A stretch of 64,000 nucleotides of DNA, from assembly GCA_024636495.1 (NCBI GenBank), contig JAGXGZ010000012.1, positions 1-64,000 on the forward strand, in the 5' to 3' direction. The notes beneath the pieces were generated by a model. It did not search any database. It was not told the origin of the DNA and was given only the letters and a program-made list of their open reading frames with translations. Below are positions 9,339 to 18,603 of the stretch, piece after piece. The position numbers and the translations under genes were made by a program. How positions within the stretch are numbered: the stretch's first letter is position 1; each line of letters starts with the position of its first letter. This stretch comes from Roseobacter sp. Its GTDB lineage: Bacteria > Pseudomonadota > Alphaproteobacteria > Rhodobacterales > Rhodobacteraceae.

Positions 9339-11753
9339 ATGGCGTATGAACTTCCCATTGATCAGGTGATGCCGCAGGTAATTGACGCCCTGCGCAAATC
9401 AGGCCGTGTCGTTCTGCAAGCGCCCCCCGGTGCGGGCAAAACAACGCGGGTGCCCTTGGCGATCCTCGACGCGGGTCTGACGCAGGGCAGGATTATCATG
9501 CTCGAACCCCGCCGCCTTGCCGCCCGGGCCGCCGCTGAACGGATGTCTGCCACCTTGGGTCAGGACGTCGGGCAAACGGTTGGCTTTCGCGTGCGCGGGA
9601 CGTCAAGCATCAGCGCCAAAACCCGGATCGAAGTCGTGACCGAAGGCATCCTGACGCGCATGCTTCAGCAAGATCCAGATCTACCGGGCGTTGGGGCCGT
9701 GATCTTTGATGAATTTCACGAGCGGTCCCTCAATGCAGATCTGGGCCTTGCGCTTTGTCTTGAGGTGGCGGGTGCCTTGCGTGACGATCTGCTGCTTGTC
9801 GCGATGTCAGCCACTTTGGATGCTGCCCCGGTCGCAGCTCTTATGGACGCGCCGATTGTCACCTCGCAAGGGCGCAGTTTTGAGGTCGTCCCTCAATGGC
9901 TGGACCGCCCTATCGGCAAACATCGGTTCGAACAGGCCGTCGCCGATCTGGTAATCCACGCACTAGAAACTGCCCCCGGATCTGCGCTGGTGTTTCTGCC
10001 GGGCGAAGGCGAAATACGCCGCGTCGAAACGGCATTGCGCGACCGATTGCCCCCCGACTGTACGCTGACCCCGCTGTTTGGCGCGATGGATTTCAAAGCA
10101 CAACGCGCAGCCATTGCTCCGGCGTCTTCGGGGCGCAAAATCGTGCTGGCGACCTCAATTGCCGAAACCTCGCTCACGATTGAGGGCATCCAGATCGTCG
10201 TGGACGGCGGGCGGGCGCGGCGTGCCCGGTTTGATCCAGCGTCGGGCATGTCACGCCTTGTGACCGACCGGGTAACGCGGGCCGAGGCCACCCAACGGGC
10301 AGGCCGCGCAGGACGTGTTTCAGAAGGGATCGCTTTCAAGCTGTGGACTCGCGGCGAAGAAGGCGCATTGGCAGCCTTCCCGCCCGCCGAGATCGAGGTC
10401 GGCGATCTGTCATCCTTCGCACTTGAGTTGGCAATGTGGGGGGCAAAGGCCACCGATCTTGGCTTTGTCACGCCGCCGCACGAGGGGCGCTTGGCCGAAG
10501 CGCAGGGTGTTTTGCACATGTTGGGCGCATTGGATGGCGCAGGGCGCATCACCGATCATGGCCGTGCGCTGGCGCGGTTGCCGCTGCATCCCAGACTGGC
10601 GCATATGGTGGCAAAAGGCGGACGCAGCGCCCCGACACTGGCCGCGATCCTGTCAGAGAGGGACCCTCTGCGCGGCGCGCCGATCGATCTGACTTTGCGC
10701 ATGGATGCCGTCGCAGGCAAGCGCACTCTGGGGGAGGTCAACCAAGCCACCCTCGCCCGCATCCGCCAAGAAACAAAACGACTTGCGCGCGGTCAATCAC
10801 CCCTTGGGCCCGACACGCTTGGAGTGCTGGCCGCACTTGCCTATCCGGACCGCGTCGCGCTGCGCCGCAAAGGGGGCACTGCGCGCTTTGTTATGTCAGG
10901 CGGTAAGGGTGCTGTAATCAATGATGGCGATCCGATGGCCGCCGAGCGCTTGCTGGTTGCGACCGATCTGGACGGAGATCCGCGCGAGGCGCGCATCCGG
11001 CAAGCCGTGCGCCTGTCCGATGCAGATTTGCGCGATACATTTCAGGATCAGATCGCATGGCATGACGTTTGCACGTGGTCACGCCGGGACGGGCGCGTGT
11101 TGACGCGGCAGCAGGAACGATTTGGGGCCTTGGTGCTGGATGATCGTACATGGGCGAATGCGACCCCCGAAGATGTGGCGGTGGCCATGCTGGACGGCGT
11201 GCGGCAACTGGGCCTGATGCCCGGCAAATCCGCAAAGCTGTTTCTGGCGCGGGCAAGGTTAATGGCGCCAGAGTTTCCCGACTTTTCAGACGCATATCTG
11301 CTGGAAACATTGGAAGACTGGCTGCTGCCCCATTTGTCAGGTGTCCGAAGCGCGCCCGATTGGAAGGGGTTTGATCTGCTTCCGGCGCTGACCTCGCGGC
11401 TGTCTTGGGATCAGCAACAGGCGTTGGACAAGGCTGCCCCGTCGCATTTCACCACACCGCTGGGGCGTAAGCTGGCGATTGATTACGAAGGTGCGCAGCC
11501 CCAAATTTCACTGCGGCTGCAAGAGGTATTCGGCGTCACCCGTCATCCGATGATTGCAGGGCAACCATTGAAGATCACCTTGCTCTCCCCTGCCCAGCGC
11601 ACCGTTCAGGTAACGACTGACTTGCCCGGATTTTGGGCCGGATCCTATGCCGATGTGCGAAAAGACATGCGCGCAAGCTATCCCCGGCACCCTTGGCCAG
11701 AAGATCCGACGCAAGCCGATCCTACCTTGCGGGCAAAACCGCGCGGCACCTAG
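9339..11753 (+). CDS. hrpB: ATP-dependent helicase HrpB
   Basis: APPGAGKTTRVPLAIL, IFDEFHERSLNADLGL, SATLD, and the QRAGRAGR motif; 804 aa with a HrpB-like C-terminus. Confidence 0.95.
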   Translation: MAYELPIDQVMPQVIDALRKSGRVVLQAPPGAGKTTRVPLAILDAGLTQGRIIMLEPRRLAARAAAERMSATLGQDVGQTVGFRVRGTSSISAKTRIEVVTEGILTRMLQQDPDLPGVGAVIFDEFHERSLNADLGLALCLEVAGALRDDLLLVAMSATLDAAPVAALMDAPIVTSQGRSFEVVPQWLDRPIGKHRFEQAVADLVIHALETAPGSALVFLPGEGEIRRVETALRDRLPPDCTLTPLFGAMDFKAQRAAIAPASSGRKIVLATSIAETSLTIEGIQIVVDGGRARRARFDPASGMSRLVTDRVTRAEATQRAGRAGRVSEGIAFKLWTRGEEGALAAFPPAEIEVGDLSSFALELAMWGAKATDLGFVTPPHEGRLAEAQGVLHMLGALDGAGRITDHGRALARLPLHPRLAHMVAKGGRSAPTLAAILSERDPLRGAPIDLTLRMDAVAGKRTLGEVNQATLARIRQETKRLARGQSPLGPDTLGVLAALAYPDRVALRRKGGTARFVMSGGKGAVINDGDPMAAERLLVATDLDGDPREARIRQAVRLSDADLRDTFQDQIAWHDVCTWSRRDGRVLTRQQERFGALVLDDRTWANATPEDVAVAMLDGVRQLGLMPGKSAKLFLARARLMAPEFPDFSDAYLLETLEDWLLPHLSGVRSAPDWKGFDLLPALTSRLSWDQQQALDKAAPSHFTTPLGRKLAIDYEGAQPQISLRLQEVFGVTRHPMIAGQPLKITLLSPAQRTVQVTTDLPGFWAGSYADVRKDMRASYPRHPWPEDPTQADPTLRAKPRGT

Positions 11754-11755
11754 CG

Positions 11756-12124
11756 CTAGCGCGTTGGGCGCTGCGCTGAATGCGCGGTCAAGACCAATAA
11801 GCCACCTGCAATGGCCCAATTCTTGACAAAGATCGACATTTGCCATGGGTCATCCGGGATCAGATGGAAAATGCTTGTGATCATGCAGTAAAGGGCTAGG
11901 GCAAAGCTGACGGGTGCCAACCAAAGCCCGCGGATCAGGCAAAACGCGGCCAAACCGTTGAACGCCAGTGCCGGCCAAACCAAGAATCCCGGCAATCCGC
12001 GCCCCTCAAGCAGCGCTTGCGCCGCTTCGGGATCAACAAGTTTTTGAACACATCCAGCAACGAAAAGGGCCGCCAGCAATAGGCGGCCCGAAAGCATCAA
12101 GGTATTGATCACCCTGTCGTTCAT
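11756..12124 (-). CDS. DoxX family membrane protein
   Basis: 122 aa, four hydrophobic segments, DoxX-like pattern GRLLLAALFVAGCVQKL. Confidence 0.75.
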   Translation of the reverse strand: MNDRVINTLMLSGRLLLAALFVAGCVQKLVDPEAAQALLEGRGLPGFLVWPALAFNGLAAFCLIRGLWLAPVSFALALYCMITSIFHLIPDDPWQMSIFVKNWAIAGGLLVLTAHSAQRPTR

Positions 12125-12615
12125 GCGGTCGTCGGTTCAAACGTCAAGGCAACACCATTCAGGCAATGACGCTTGCCAGTTGGTTGCGGGCCGTCGTCAA
12201 AAATATGGCCCAGATGCCCACCGCAGCGGTCACAATGAACTTCGGTGCGAACAGAAAACAAGCTTCGGTCAGGCATCGTCTCGACAGCATTTTCAAGCGG
12301 CGCGTAAAAGCTGGGCCAGCCTGTCCCGCTCTCATATTTTGTCTCAGAGCTATAAAGTTCTTGATCACAGCCTTTGCAATGGAACACGCCTTCGCGTTTT
12401 TCATCATTGAGCGGGCTTGAAAACGGGCGTTCCGTGCCTGCATTGCGCAGCACGTCATAAGAGGCATCATCAAGCCGTTCGCGCCACTCTTCCGGGGTAT
12501 AACTGACTTCGAAATCGCCTTGGGCAACAGTGCCAGCACGGGCGGACGCTGCGATGGAAAATGGCGAGAGGGCCATCAAAAAACTACTATGTTTCAAAAA
12601 GTTGCGGCGTTTCAT
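12121..12615 (-). CDS. msrB: Peptide-methionine (R)-S-oxide reductase with N-terminal signal
   Basis: GVFHCKGCDQELYSSETKYESGTGWPSFY...VRTEVHCDRCGGHLGHIFDDGPQPTGKRHCLNG; N-terminal KRRNFLKHSSFLMALSPFSIAASARA looks like a Tat-type signal. Confidence 0.95.
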   Translation of the reverse strand: MKRRNFLKHSSFLMALSPFSIAASARAGTVAQGDFEVSYTPEEWRERLDDASYDVLRNAGTERPFSSPLNDEKREGVFHCKGCDQELYSSETKYESGTGWPSFYAPLENAVETMPDRSLFSVRTEVHCDRCGGHLGHIFDDGPQPTGKRHCLNGVALTFEPTTA

Positions 12616-13016
12616 TTCAAGCCTCTTTCAATCTAGTCATCCAGTTGGGGTTTAAATCTGCCGAACAGTCTGGGTAACAGCACTGTCCGGCAGGGTACTC
12701 GTAAACATGCGCAAAGCGCGTACACTGGCTAAACTGGTTAAAACGGCAAATCGTTCCATTCTACTTTTACGGCCAGCATCTGATAACATCGACGACATGT
12801 CGCCTGATCACAAATAGGCTGCCCGAATACTCGCAAACACCAAACCTGACACCAAACAACGTGGCGGCACCAAGCTATGTTATTCACGAGGATGAATGAC
12901 AAAGAGTTTCAGACGCGCGAAAAAAATCTCGGGTCTTCCACCAATTTTTGGAAAATACTAGACAAACCACTGAAAACCAGTGCCCCCAATGCTCGGAAAC
13001 TGCGGCTAAAGCAGGC

Positions 13017-13709
13017 CTATAGTTCGGTCATCGACCCTGCGGCCAGCACGGCACCTGTGGGCGCACCTGTAGGGGAACCGCCTATCGGTTCGTCTGAAAT
13101 GGCCAGCGTGAACTGGGCTGCCTGACTGCGCAAAGCTTCTGGCACAAGAACGCGCACCGTCTCGCTATCAGGCAACACGCCCAGCGAGACCGGTGCCTGA
13201 TCTGGCAAGATCGCCCAAAGCTCGAACACCCGGTTTGGGATCACTTCGCCCGAGATGCGGCGCAGCGCAATTTCATGCTTTACCGGCTCTACAACCGCGA
13301 GCACCTGAAGCCCGCTGGTATCGCTGACCAATTGAGCCGCCAAGACAGTTGGCTGCGTACCCGGCCGGGTGTTCATCTCAAGCAGCTGAACGCCCAGATA
13401 CCCTGCAAAAAGCAGCGACGCCATGCTGACACCCTGCCATAGCCAAACGCGCTGCAACACGGAAACGCGGGTTTTTGGAAACACTTGCGCAAGCAGCTTT
13501 TTCTTGACCCGTGCAGGCGGCTTGACCGGGTCAATGCCATCCGTCATCGCAGTCAAGCGTTCCTGCCAGAACACAACTTGCCCTGCAAATGCCGCGTCAG
13601 TCGACATTCGGCGGCGGCCATCGATTACGTCTTTGTCTGATGCCAAACCCAGGACCAGCTCGGCGGCAAGGACATCATCGTCGCGTGGGATATCTGTTTG
13701 TTCTGTCAT
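13017..13709 (-). CDS. RskA-type anti-sigma factor
   Basis: One TM (VSMASLLFAGYLGVQLL) and C-terminal NRVFELWAILPDQAPVSLGVL...FTLAISDEPIGGSPTGAPTGAVLAAG typical of RskA. The ATG at 13709 overlaps the sigma gene. Confidence 0.88.
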   Translation of the reverse strand: MTEQTDIPRDDDVLAAELVLGLASDKDVIDGRRRMSTDAAFAGQVVFWQERLTAMTDGIDPVKPPARVKKKLLAQVFPKTRVSVLQRVWLWQGVSMASLLFAGYLGVQLLEMNTRPGTQPTVLAAQLVSDTSGLQVLAVVEPVKHEIALRRISGEVIPNRVFELWAILPDQAPVSLGVLPDSETVRVLVPEALRSQAAQFTLAISDEPIGGSPTGAPTGAVLAAGSMTEL

Positions 13710-14254
13710 TGGCTCATACATTCCCGCAGGGCAATCAGCCCGCGTCGCAGCCATGTGCGCATTGTGTTAAGTGGCACGCCAAAACGGTCCGCTAGATCAG
13801 CATAGGTTTCACCGTCTAGATACGCCCCGCGAATGGCTTTGCCTCGGTCTTCCTCAAGCGTGTCCAGACACCCGGACAAGCGCGATGCCTCGGATGCGGC
13901 AACAACCGCCTGTTCAGGGTTCAGACCCGGGGCAATCAGTTCAAAGCCGGGCGTGTCAATATCTTGATGACCCTTTTTACGGGCGCGAAGGCGGTCAATA
14001 GACGTGTTTCGCGCGATTGTGATCAGCCACGTCATCGGGCTAAGCCCGTTGGCAGAATAGCGATCTGCGTTCTTCCATATCTTTACAAATGTATCCTGCA
14101 TGGCATCCTCTGCTGCAGCGCGCTTGTTCAACACACGCAGGCAGACCCCAAATAGTTTCGCAGAAACACGGTCATACAGCTGATCAAACGCGGCACGATC
14201 CTTTAAAGCGACGCGCGCGATAAGGTTTTCGATCTCACTACGGTCCATTTGCAA
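13706..14254 (-). CDS. RNA polymerase ECF sigma factor
   Basis: LYDRVSAKLFGVCLRVLNKRAAAEDAMQDTFVKIWKNADRY...SPMTWLITIARNTSIDRLRARK plus a sigma4 helix-turn-helix. Confidence 0.93.
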   Translation of the reverse strand: MQMDRSEIENLIARVALKDRAAFDQLYDRVSAKLFGVCLRVLNKRAAAEDAMQDTFVKIWKNADRYSANGLSPMTWLITIARNTSIDRLRARKKGHQDIDTPGFELIAPGLNPEQAVVAASEASRLSGCLDTLEEDRGKAIRGAYLDGETYADLADRFGVPLNTMRTWLRRGLIALRECMSQ

Positions 14255-14500
14255 GGGCTGCTACTCCGCCGGATGGAAATACTAATACAAGTTACTAAAG
14301 TAGTTAGACATCAGATCATCTTTTTCCAGTGTCCCTACCGTTGATCTATTCCATAAAGTAAAAGCCGCCGCTTGGCTAATTTCTATTGCACTGAGATTGC
14401 ATTTAGCGCGCAAAATTGCGCAAGCTGCGCGCGCGGGGGAATGCAGATCATGCTGCCCTCCGCCGCCAAGCAGGCAATACTCAGTTGAGAAAGATGGCAG

Positions 14501-15700
14501 ATGGCCCCTAACCGTTCTTCTTATGACGTGGTGATCGTTGGCGGTGCGATATTCGGCTCTTCGCTGGCATGGTGGTTGACCCAAACCCCCGGCTTTGATG
14601 GCACCGTGCTGGTGGTCGAGCGTGACCCAACCTATCAATTCGCGTCCACCAGCCACACCAACAGCTGCATCCGGCAGCAATTCAGTTCGGCGATCAATGT
14701 GCAGGTGTCACAGTTCGGCGCGCAATTTATTAAGAGTTTCCGTCGTTTTATGGGCGATGACCCCGATGTACCGCATCTTGCGCTGCAAAGTTTCGGCTAC
14801 ATGTATCTGGCAGACACGGCGGAATTTGCACAAACGCTAAAGCGCAACCAACAGATCCAGATGTCGCTTGGCGCAGGGACAAAGCACCTAAGCCGCGATG
14901 ACATTGCTGCCGCCTATCCGTTCTACCAGCTCGACGACATTCTTGCCGGAAATCACAATCTGATCGACGAAGGCTATTTTGATGGCGGCACGATGTTTGA
15001 CTGGTTCAAGCGCAAGGCCAAACGGGGCGGCGTTGACTATATCCATGACGAAGTTATCGCGATGACCAAATCAACCTGCGGGACGAAAATCGACGCTGTC
15101 ACGCTGAAATCGGGGGCCGTTGTTGCCTGTGGTACGGTCGTCAATGCGTCGGGGCCACGGGCACTGGCCACAGCGCAGATGGCGGATATTTCCATGCCGG
15201 TGGAACCCCGAAAGCGCTATACATATGTGTTTGATGCGGCTGACCCGCTGGACCGTGACCTGCCCCTGACGATTGACCCGTCGGGTGTGCACATGCGCAG
15301 CGAGGGGAAATATTACATGGCCGGGTGCCCTCCTGATGATGATATGCCTGTGGCATATGACGATTTCGGGTTTGATCACAGCTTGTGGGAGGCCAAGGCA
15401 TGGCCCGCGATTGCCACCCGCATCCCGCAGTTTGACCGCGTCAAGGTGATCAATGAATGGGTCGGGCATTACGCCTATAACACGCTTGATCAAAATGCCA
15501 TTCTGGGACGGCATAGCACCGTGGGCAACTTTGTTTTCATGAACGGGTTTTCCGGTCACGGGTTGCAACAATCCCCCGCGATTGGGCGCGGCATGGCCGA
15601 GCTCATAGCCTATGGCGAATACCGCAGCCTCGATTTGACGCCCTTTGATTATCAGCGGATAGAGACCAAACGCTCGATGATCGAACAGGCCATCATATAG
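14501..15700 (+). CDS. FAD-dependent oxidoreductase (DAO family)
   Basis: SYDVVIVGGAIFGSSLAWWL dinucleotide-binding motif; C-terminal GFSGHGLQQSPAIGRGMAEL. Confidence 0.92.
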   Translation: MAPNRSSYDVVIVGGAIFGSSLAWWLTQTPGFDGTVLVVERDPTYQFASTSHTNSCIRQQFSSAINVQVSQFGAQFIKSFRRFMGDDPDVPHLALQSFGYMYLADTAEFAQTLKRNQQIQMSLGAGTKHLSRDDIAAAYPFYQLDDILAGNHNLIDEGYFDGGTMFDWFKRKAKRGGVDYIHDEVIAMTKSTCGTKIDAVTLKSGAVVACGTVVNASGPRALATAQMADISMPVEPRKRYTYVFDAADPLDRDLPLTIDPSGVHMRSEGKYYMAGCPPDDDMPVAYDDFGFDHSLWEAKAWPAIATRIPQFDRVKVINEWVGHYAYNTLDQNAILGRHSTVGNFVFMNGFSGHGLQQSPAIGRGMAELIAYGEYRSLDLTPFDYQRIETKRSMIEQAII

Positions 15701-15718
15701 TTTTGAAAGGACACGAAC

Positions 15719-16558
15719 ATGTTGAAGAAATTGGTTTTGACCGGTGCAGCGGGGCGTCTAGGGTCTTACCTGCGCGAACCCCTGTCAAAGATGTGCCAAG
15801 AGTTGGTCAGCACGGATATCGCTGAGGGCGTTGGCACGCTTTATCCCAATGAACGTTTCGCCCAAGCCGACATTGCCGTTTATGACCAAATTGCGCCCCT
15901 GCTGGAAGGGGCCGATATGGTGGTTCATTTCGGTGCCATCGTGGATGAAAAACCATTCGAGGAATTGCTGGGCCCGAATTTTGTCGGCTCCTACAATATT
16001 TGGGAGGCCGCCTATCAGCACGGACTGCAACGGGTTGTTTATGCGTCATCGATCCATGCGGTGGGCATGCATAAAAAGGCGGATTTCATCGGCATCGATG
16101 CGCCCCACAAGCCCGATACGTTCTACGGCCTTGCCAAATGCTTCAGCGAGGACCTTGCCAGCATGTATTGGGACAAGCGCGGCCTTGAGGCCGTGTGCCT
16201 GCGCATCCTTAGCTGCGCGCAGGTCAACAATACCCGCGCCTTGGGGTCGTGGTTGTCATATGATGATCTGATCCAGCTGGTCACCCGCGCCATCGACACG
16301 CCGTCGGTCGGGTTCAGCGTGATCTACGGCGTGTCAAACAATGACCGCGCGCCGGTGGACAACGCCAAAGCGTCCTTCCTTGGCTACCGCCCGAAAGACA
16401 ATGCAGAACAATTCGCCGAGGCTATTTTGGCCGAGGCCGGACCGGCCGATCTGAAGGACCCCGGCCAGATGTGCCATGGCGGCCCGTTTGCGTCGGTCGA
16501 TCTGGGTCAAAGCGGTGTGGCGTCAATGAACATCGTCAACGATAAAAAAGAAACCTAA
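15719..16558 (+). CDS. NAD-dependent epimerase/dehydratase, uronate dehydrogenase-like
   Basis: VLTGAAGRLGSYLRE Rossmann motif; VYASSIHAVGMH...DTFYGLAKCFSEDLASMYWDK has the YxxxK catalytic motif. Confidence 0.85.
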   Translation: MLKKLVLTGAAGRLGSYLREPLSKMCQELVSTDIAEGVGTLYPNERFAQADIAVYDQIAPLLEGADMVVHFGAIVDEKPFEELLGPNFVGSYNIWEAAYQHGLQRVVYASSIHAVGMHKKADFIGIDAPHKPDTFYGLAKCFSEDLASMYWDKRGLEAVCLRILSCAQVNNTRALGSWLSYDDLIQLVTRAIDTPSVGFSVIYGVSNNDRAPVDNAKASFLGYRPKDNAEQFAEAILAEAGPADLKDPGQMCHGGPFASVDLGQSGVASMNIVNDKKET

Positions 16559-16609
16559 GCAAAGCTGGAGGGGGCCGCCGATGGCCCCTTCCCTCGGTCA
16601 CATCCTTTG

Positions 16610-17605
16610 CTAGTCGGACAGTTCCTGCCACCGGTGGCAGGCGACCTTGTGCTCGGCTCCTGCGGCCTCAAGCACGGGTTCTTCGACGCGGCACCGGTCA
16701 ATTGCTACCGGACAGCGGGTTTGAAACTTGCACCCCGGCGGCGGGTTGGTCGGAGACGGAATTTCCCCCTCAAGCTTTTGCGCCTTGCCACGGTCATCGG
16801 GATCAAGCGACGGGATCGCAGATAGCAGCGCCTTGGTGTAGGGGTGGCGCGGGCCGGAAAACAGGGTGCGGGTGGGCGCGGTTTCCACGATGCGCCCCAA
16901 ATACATCACCGCCACATGATCGCAGACATGGGCCACCACGCTCAGGTCATGGCTGATGAACAAAAACGTCAGCCCCATTTCCTGCTGGATCGCCTTGAGC
17001 AGGTTCAGCACATCCGCCTGAATGGACACATCAAGGGCCGCCACACTTTCATCAGCAACAATGAATTTCGGCCCCGACACAAGTGCGCGTGCAATCGAGA
17101 TACGTTGGCGCTGCCCGCCCGAAAACGCATGGGGAAAACGACGTAGATGTTCAACGTTCAACCGGCATTTCGCAGCGATCTCGCGGACACGCGCATCCGT
17201 CTCGGCGCGGTTTTTCGTCAGGCCCATGACTTCTAGAGGTTCGGCAATAATATCGCGTACCGTCATGCGCGGGCTAAGCGCAGCATAAGGGTCTTGAAAG
17301 ATCAGCTGCGCGCGTTTGCGGTAATCTTTCAGCTCCTTCTTGCCGAGGTTTTTCAGCGAATACGACACTTCGCCATCGTCGAACAGAACATCGCCCCGAC
17401 TGATCGGTGCGGCCCGCAGCATGGCACGGCCCAGCGTGGTTTTGCCCGACCCAGATTCGCCGACCAAGCCAAAGAAACTGCCCGCTTCGATTTCGATATT
17501 CACATTCTCAACCGCGCCCACATAAGGCTTGGGCCCAATCAAGCTGCCGCGCAGGGCATAGTGAACAGACAGGCCTTTGGCGGCAATCAGGGGTTTGGTG
17601 CTCAT
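16610..17605 (-). CDS. Oligopeptide/dipeptide-type ABC transporter ATP-binding protein (DppF-like)
   Basis: GLVGESGSGKTTLGRAML, FSGGQRQRISIARAL, and the C-terminal oligo_HPY motif region (CKFQTRCPVAIDRC). Confidence 0.93.
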   Translation of the reverse strand: MSTKPLIAAKGLSVHYALRGSLIGPKPYVGAVENVNIEIEAGSFFGLVGESGSGKTTLGRAMLRAAPISRGDVLFDDGEVSYSLKNLGKKELKDYRKRAQLIFQDPYAALSPRMTVRDIIAEPLEVMGLTKNRAETDARVREIAAKCRLNVEHLRRFPHAFSGGQRQRISIARALVSGPKFIVADESVAALDVSIQADVLNLLKAIQQEMGLTFLFISHDLSVVAHVCDHVAVMYLGRIVETAPTRTLFSGPRHPYTKALLSAIPSLDPDDRGKAQKLEGEIPSPTNPPPGCKFQTRCPVAIDRCRVEEPVLEAAGAEHKVACHRWQELSD

Positions 17606-18603
17606 GCGGGATCCCCTTTCGCATCATACAGATGACAGGCGGCATAATGATCACCGTCTACGTTGGAAAATTCGGGCACGTCTGCGGCACAGCGCGGGCC
17701 GATCACCGCTTGGCAGCGGGTGTGATAGACACAGCCCGACGGGCGTTCCAACGGCGACGGGATATCGCCGGGGATCGGTGTTAGCGGCGCGTCCATGTCA
17801 TCAAGCTTGGGCAAAGCGGCCAGCAGGCCACGGGTGTAGGGATGCGCCGGGCGGCGGATCACGTCACGCACAGTGCCTTGTTCGACGAGGCGGCCCAGAT
17901 ACATCACCGCCACTTTATCGGCAGTCTGCGCGATCACTCCCAGATCATGGGTGATGAAAATGATGCCCATGCCAAATTCCGCCACGAGGTCTTTCATCAG
18001 GTCAATCACCTGCGCCTGAATGGTCACGTCCAGCGCCGTTGTCGGTTCATCCGCGATCAGCAGCTTGGGTTTCGTCGACAGCGCCATCGCGATCATCGCG
18101 CGTTGACGCATCCCCCCAGACAGCTCGAACGCATATTGCCCAAAGCGCGTGGAGGGATCAGAAATGCCCACGCGGTCCAGCATTTCGATCGACACCTCTT
18201 TGGCCTGCGGTTTGGAATAGTTGGTGTGGATCAACAGCTGTTCGACCATTTGATCCCCAATCGAGATCGCAGGCGCAAAGCTGGCCATTGGTTCTTGGAA
18301 AATCAACGATATCGCCCCGCCGCGCACGACTTTCATCTCGCGGTCGGTTTTCAGCGACAAAACATCCACCGGACCGTCATCCAGATGCAATGTGATCTTG
18401 CTATCAGGTCCGTACACGGCATTGCCGGGGTTCAGCTTCATCAGGGATTTGGCAGTGACAGATTTACCCGATCCGCTTTCGCCCACCAGCCCCATCACCT
18501 CGCCTGCCTCAAGGCTAAAGGACACGTTATCAACGGCAGTGATGCGTCCCTCGTCCGTGTCGAATTGCAAGGTCAGGTTTTCAACGTCGATCAGTCGGCT
18601 CAT
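17602..18603 (-). CDS. Oligopeptide/dipeptide-type ABC transporter ATP-binding protein (DppD-like)
   Basis: GLVGESGSGKSVTAKSLM, LSGGMRQRAMIAMAL, LLIADEPTTALDVTIQAQ; 4-nt overlaps with neighbours. Confidence 0.93.
   Translation of the reverse strand: MSRLIDVENLTLQFDTDEGRITAVDNVSFSLEAGEVMGLVGESGSGKSVTAKSLMKLNPGNAVYGPDSKITLHLDDGPVDVLSLKTDREMKVVRGGAISLIFQEPMASFAPAISIGDQMVEQLLIHTNYSKPQAKEVSIEMLDRVGISDPSTRFGQYAFELSGGMRQRAMIAMALSTKPKLLIADEPTTALDVTIQAQVIDLMKDLVAEFGMGIIFITHDLGVIAQTADKVAVMYLGRLVEQGTVRDVIRRPAHPYTRGLLAALPKLDDMDAPLTPIPGDIPSPLERPSGCVYHTRCQAVIGPRCAADVPEFSNVDGDHYAACHLYDAKGDPA

Noticed and set aside
12877-13125. 82-aa + strand ORF in the msrB/anti-sigma gap
   Set aside because: C-terminal half is antisense to the anti-sigma gene and there is no domain signal.
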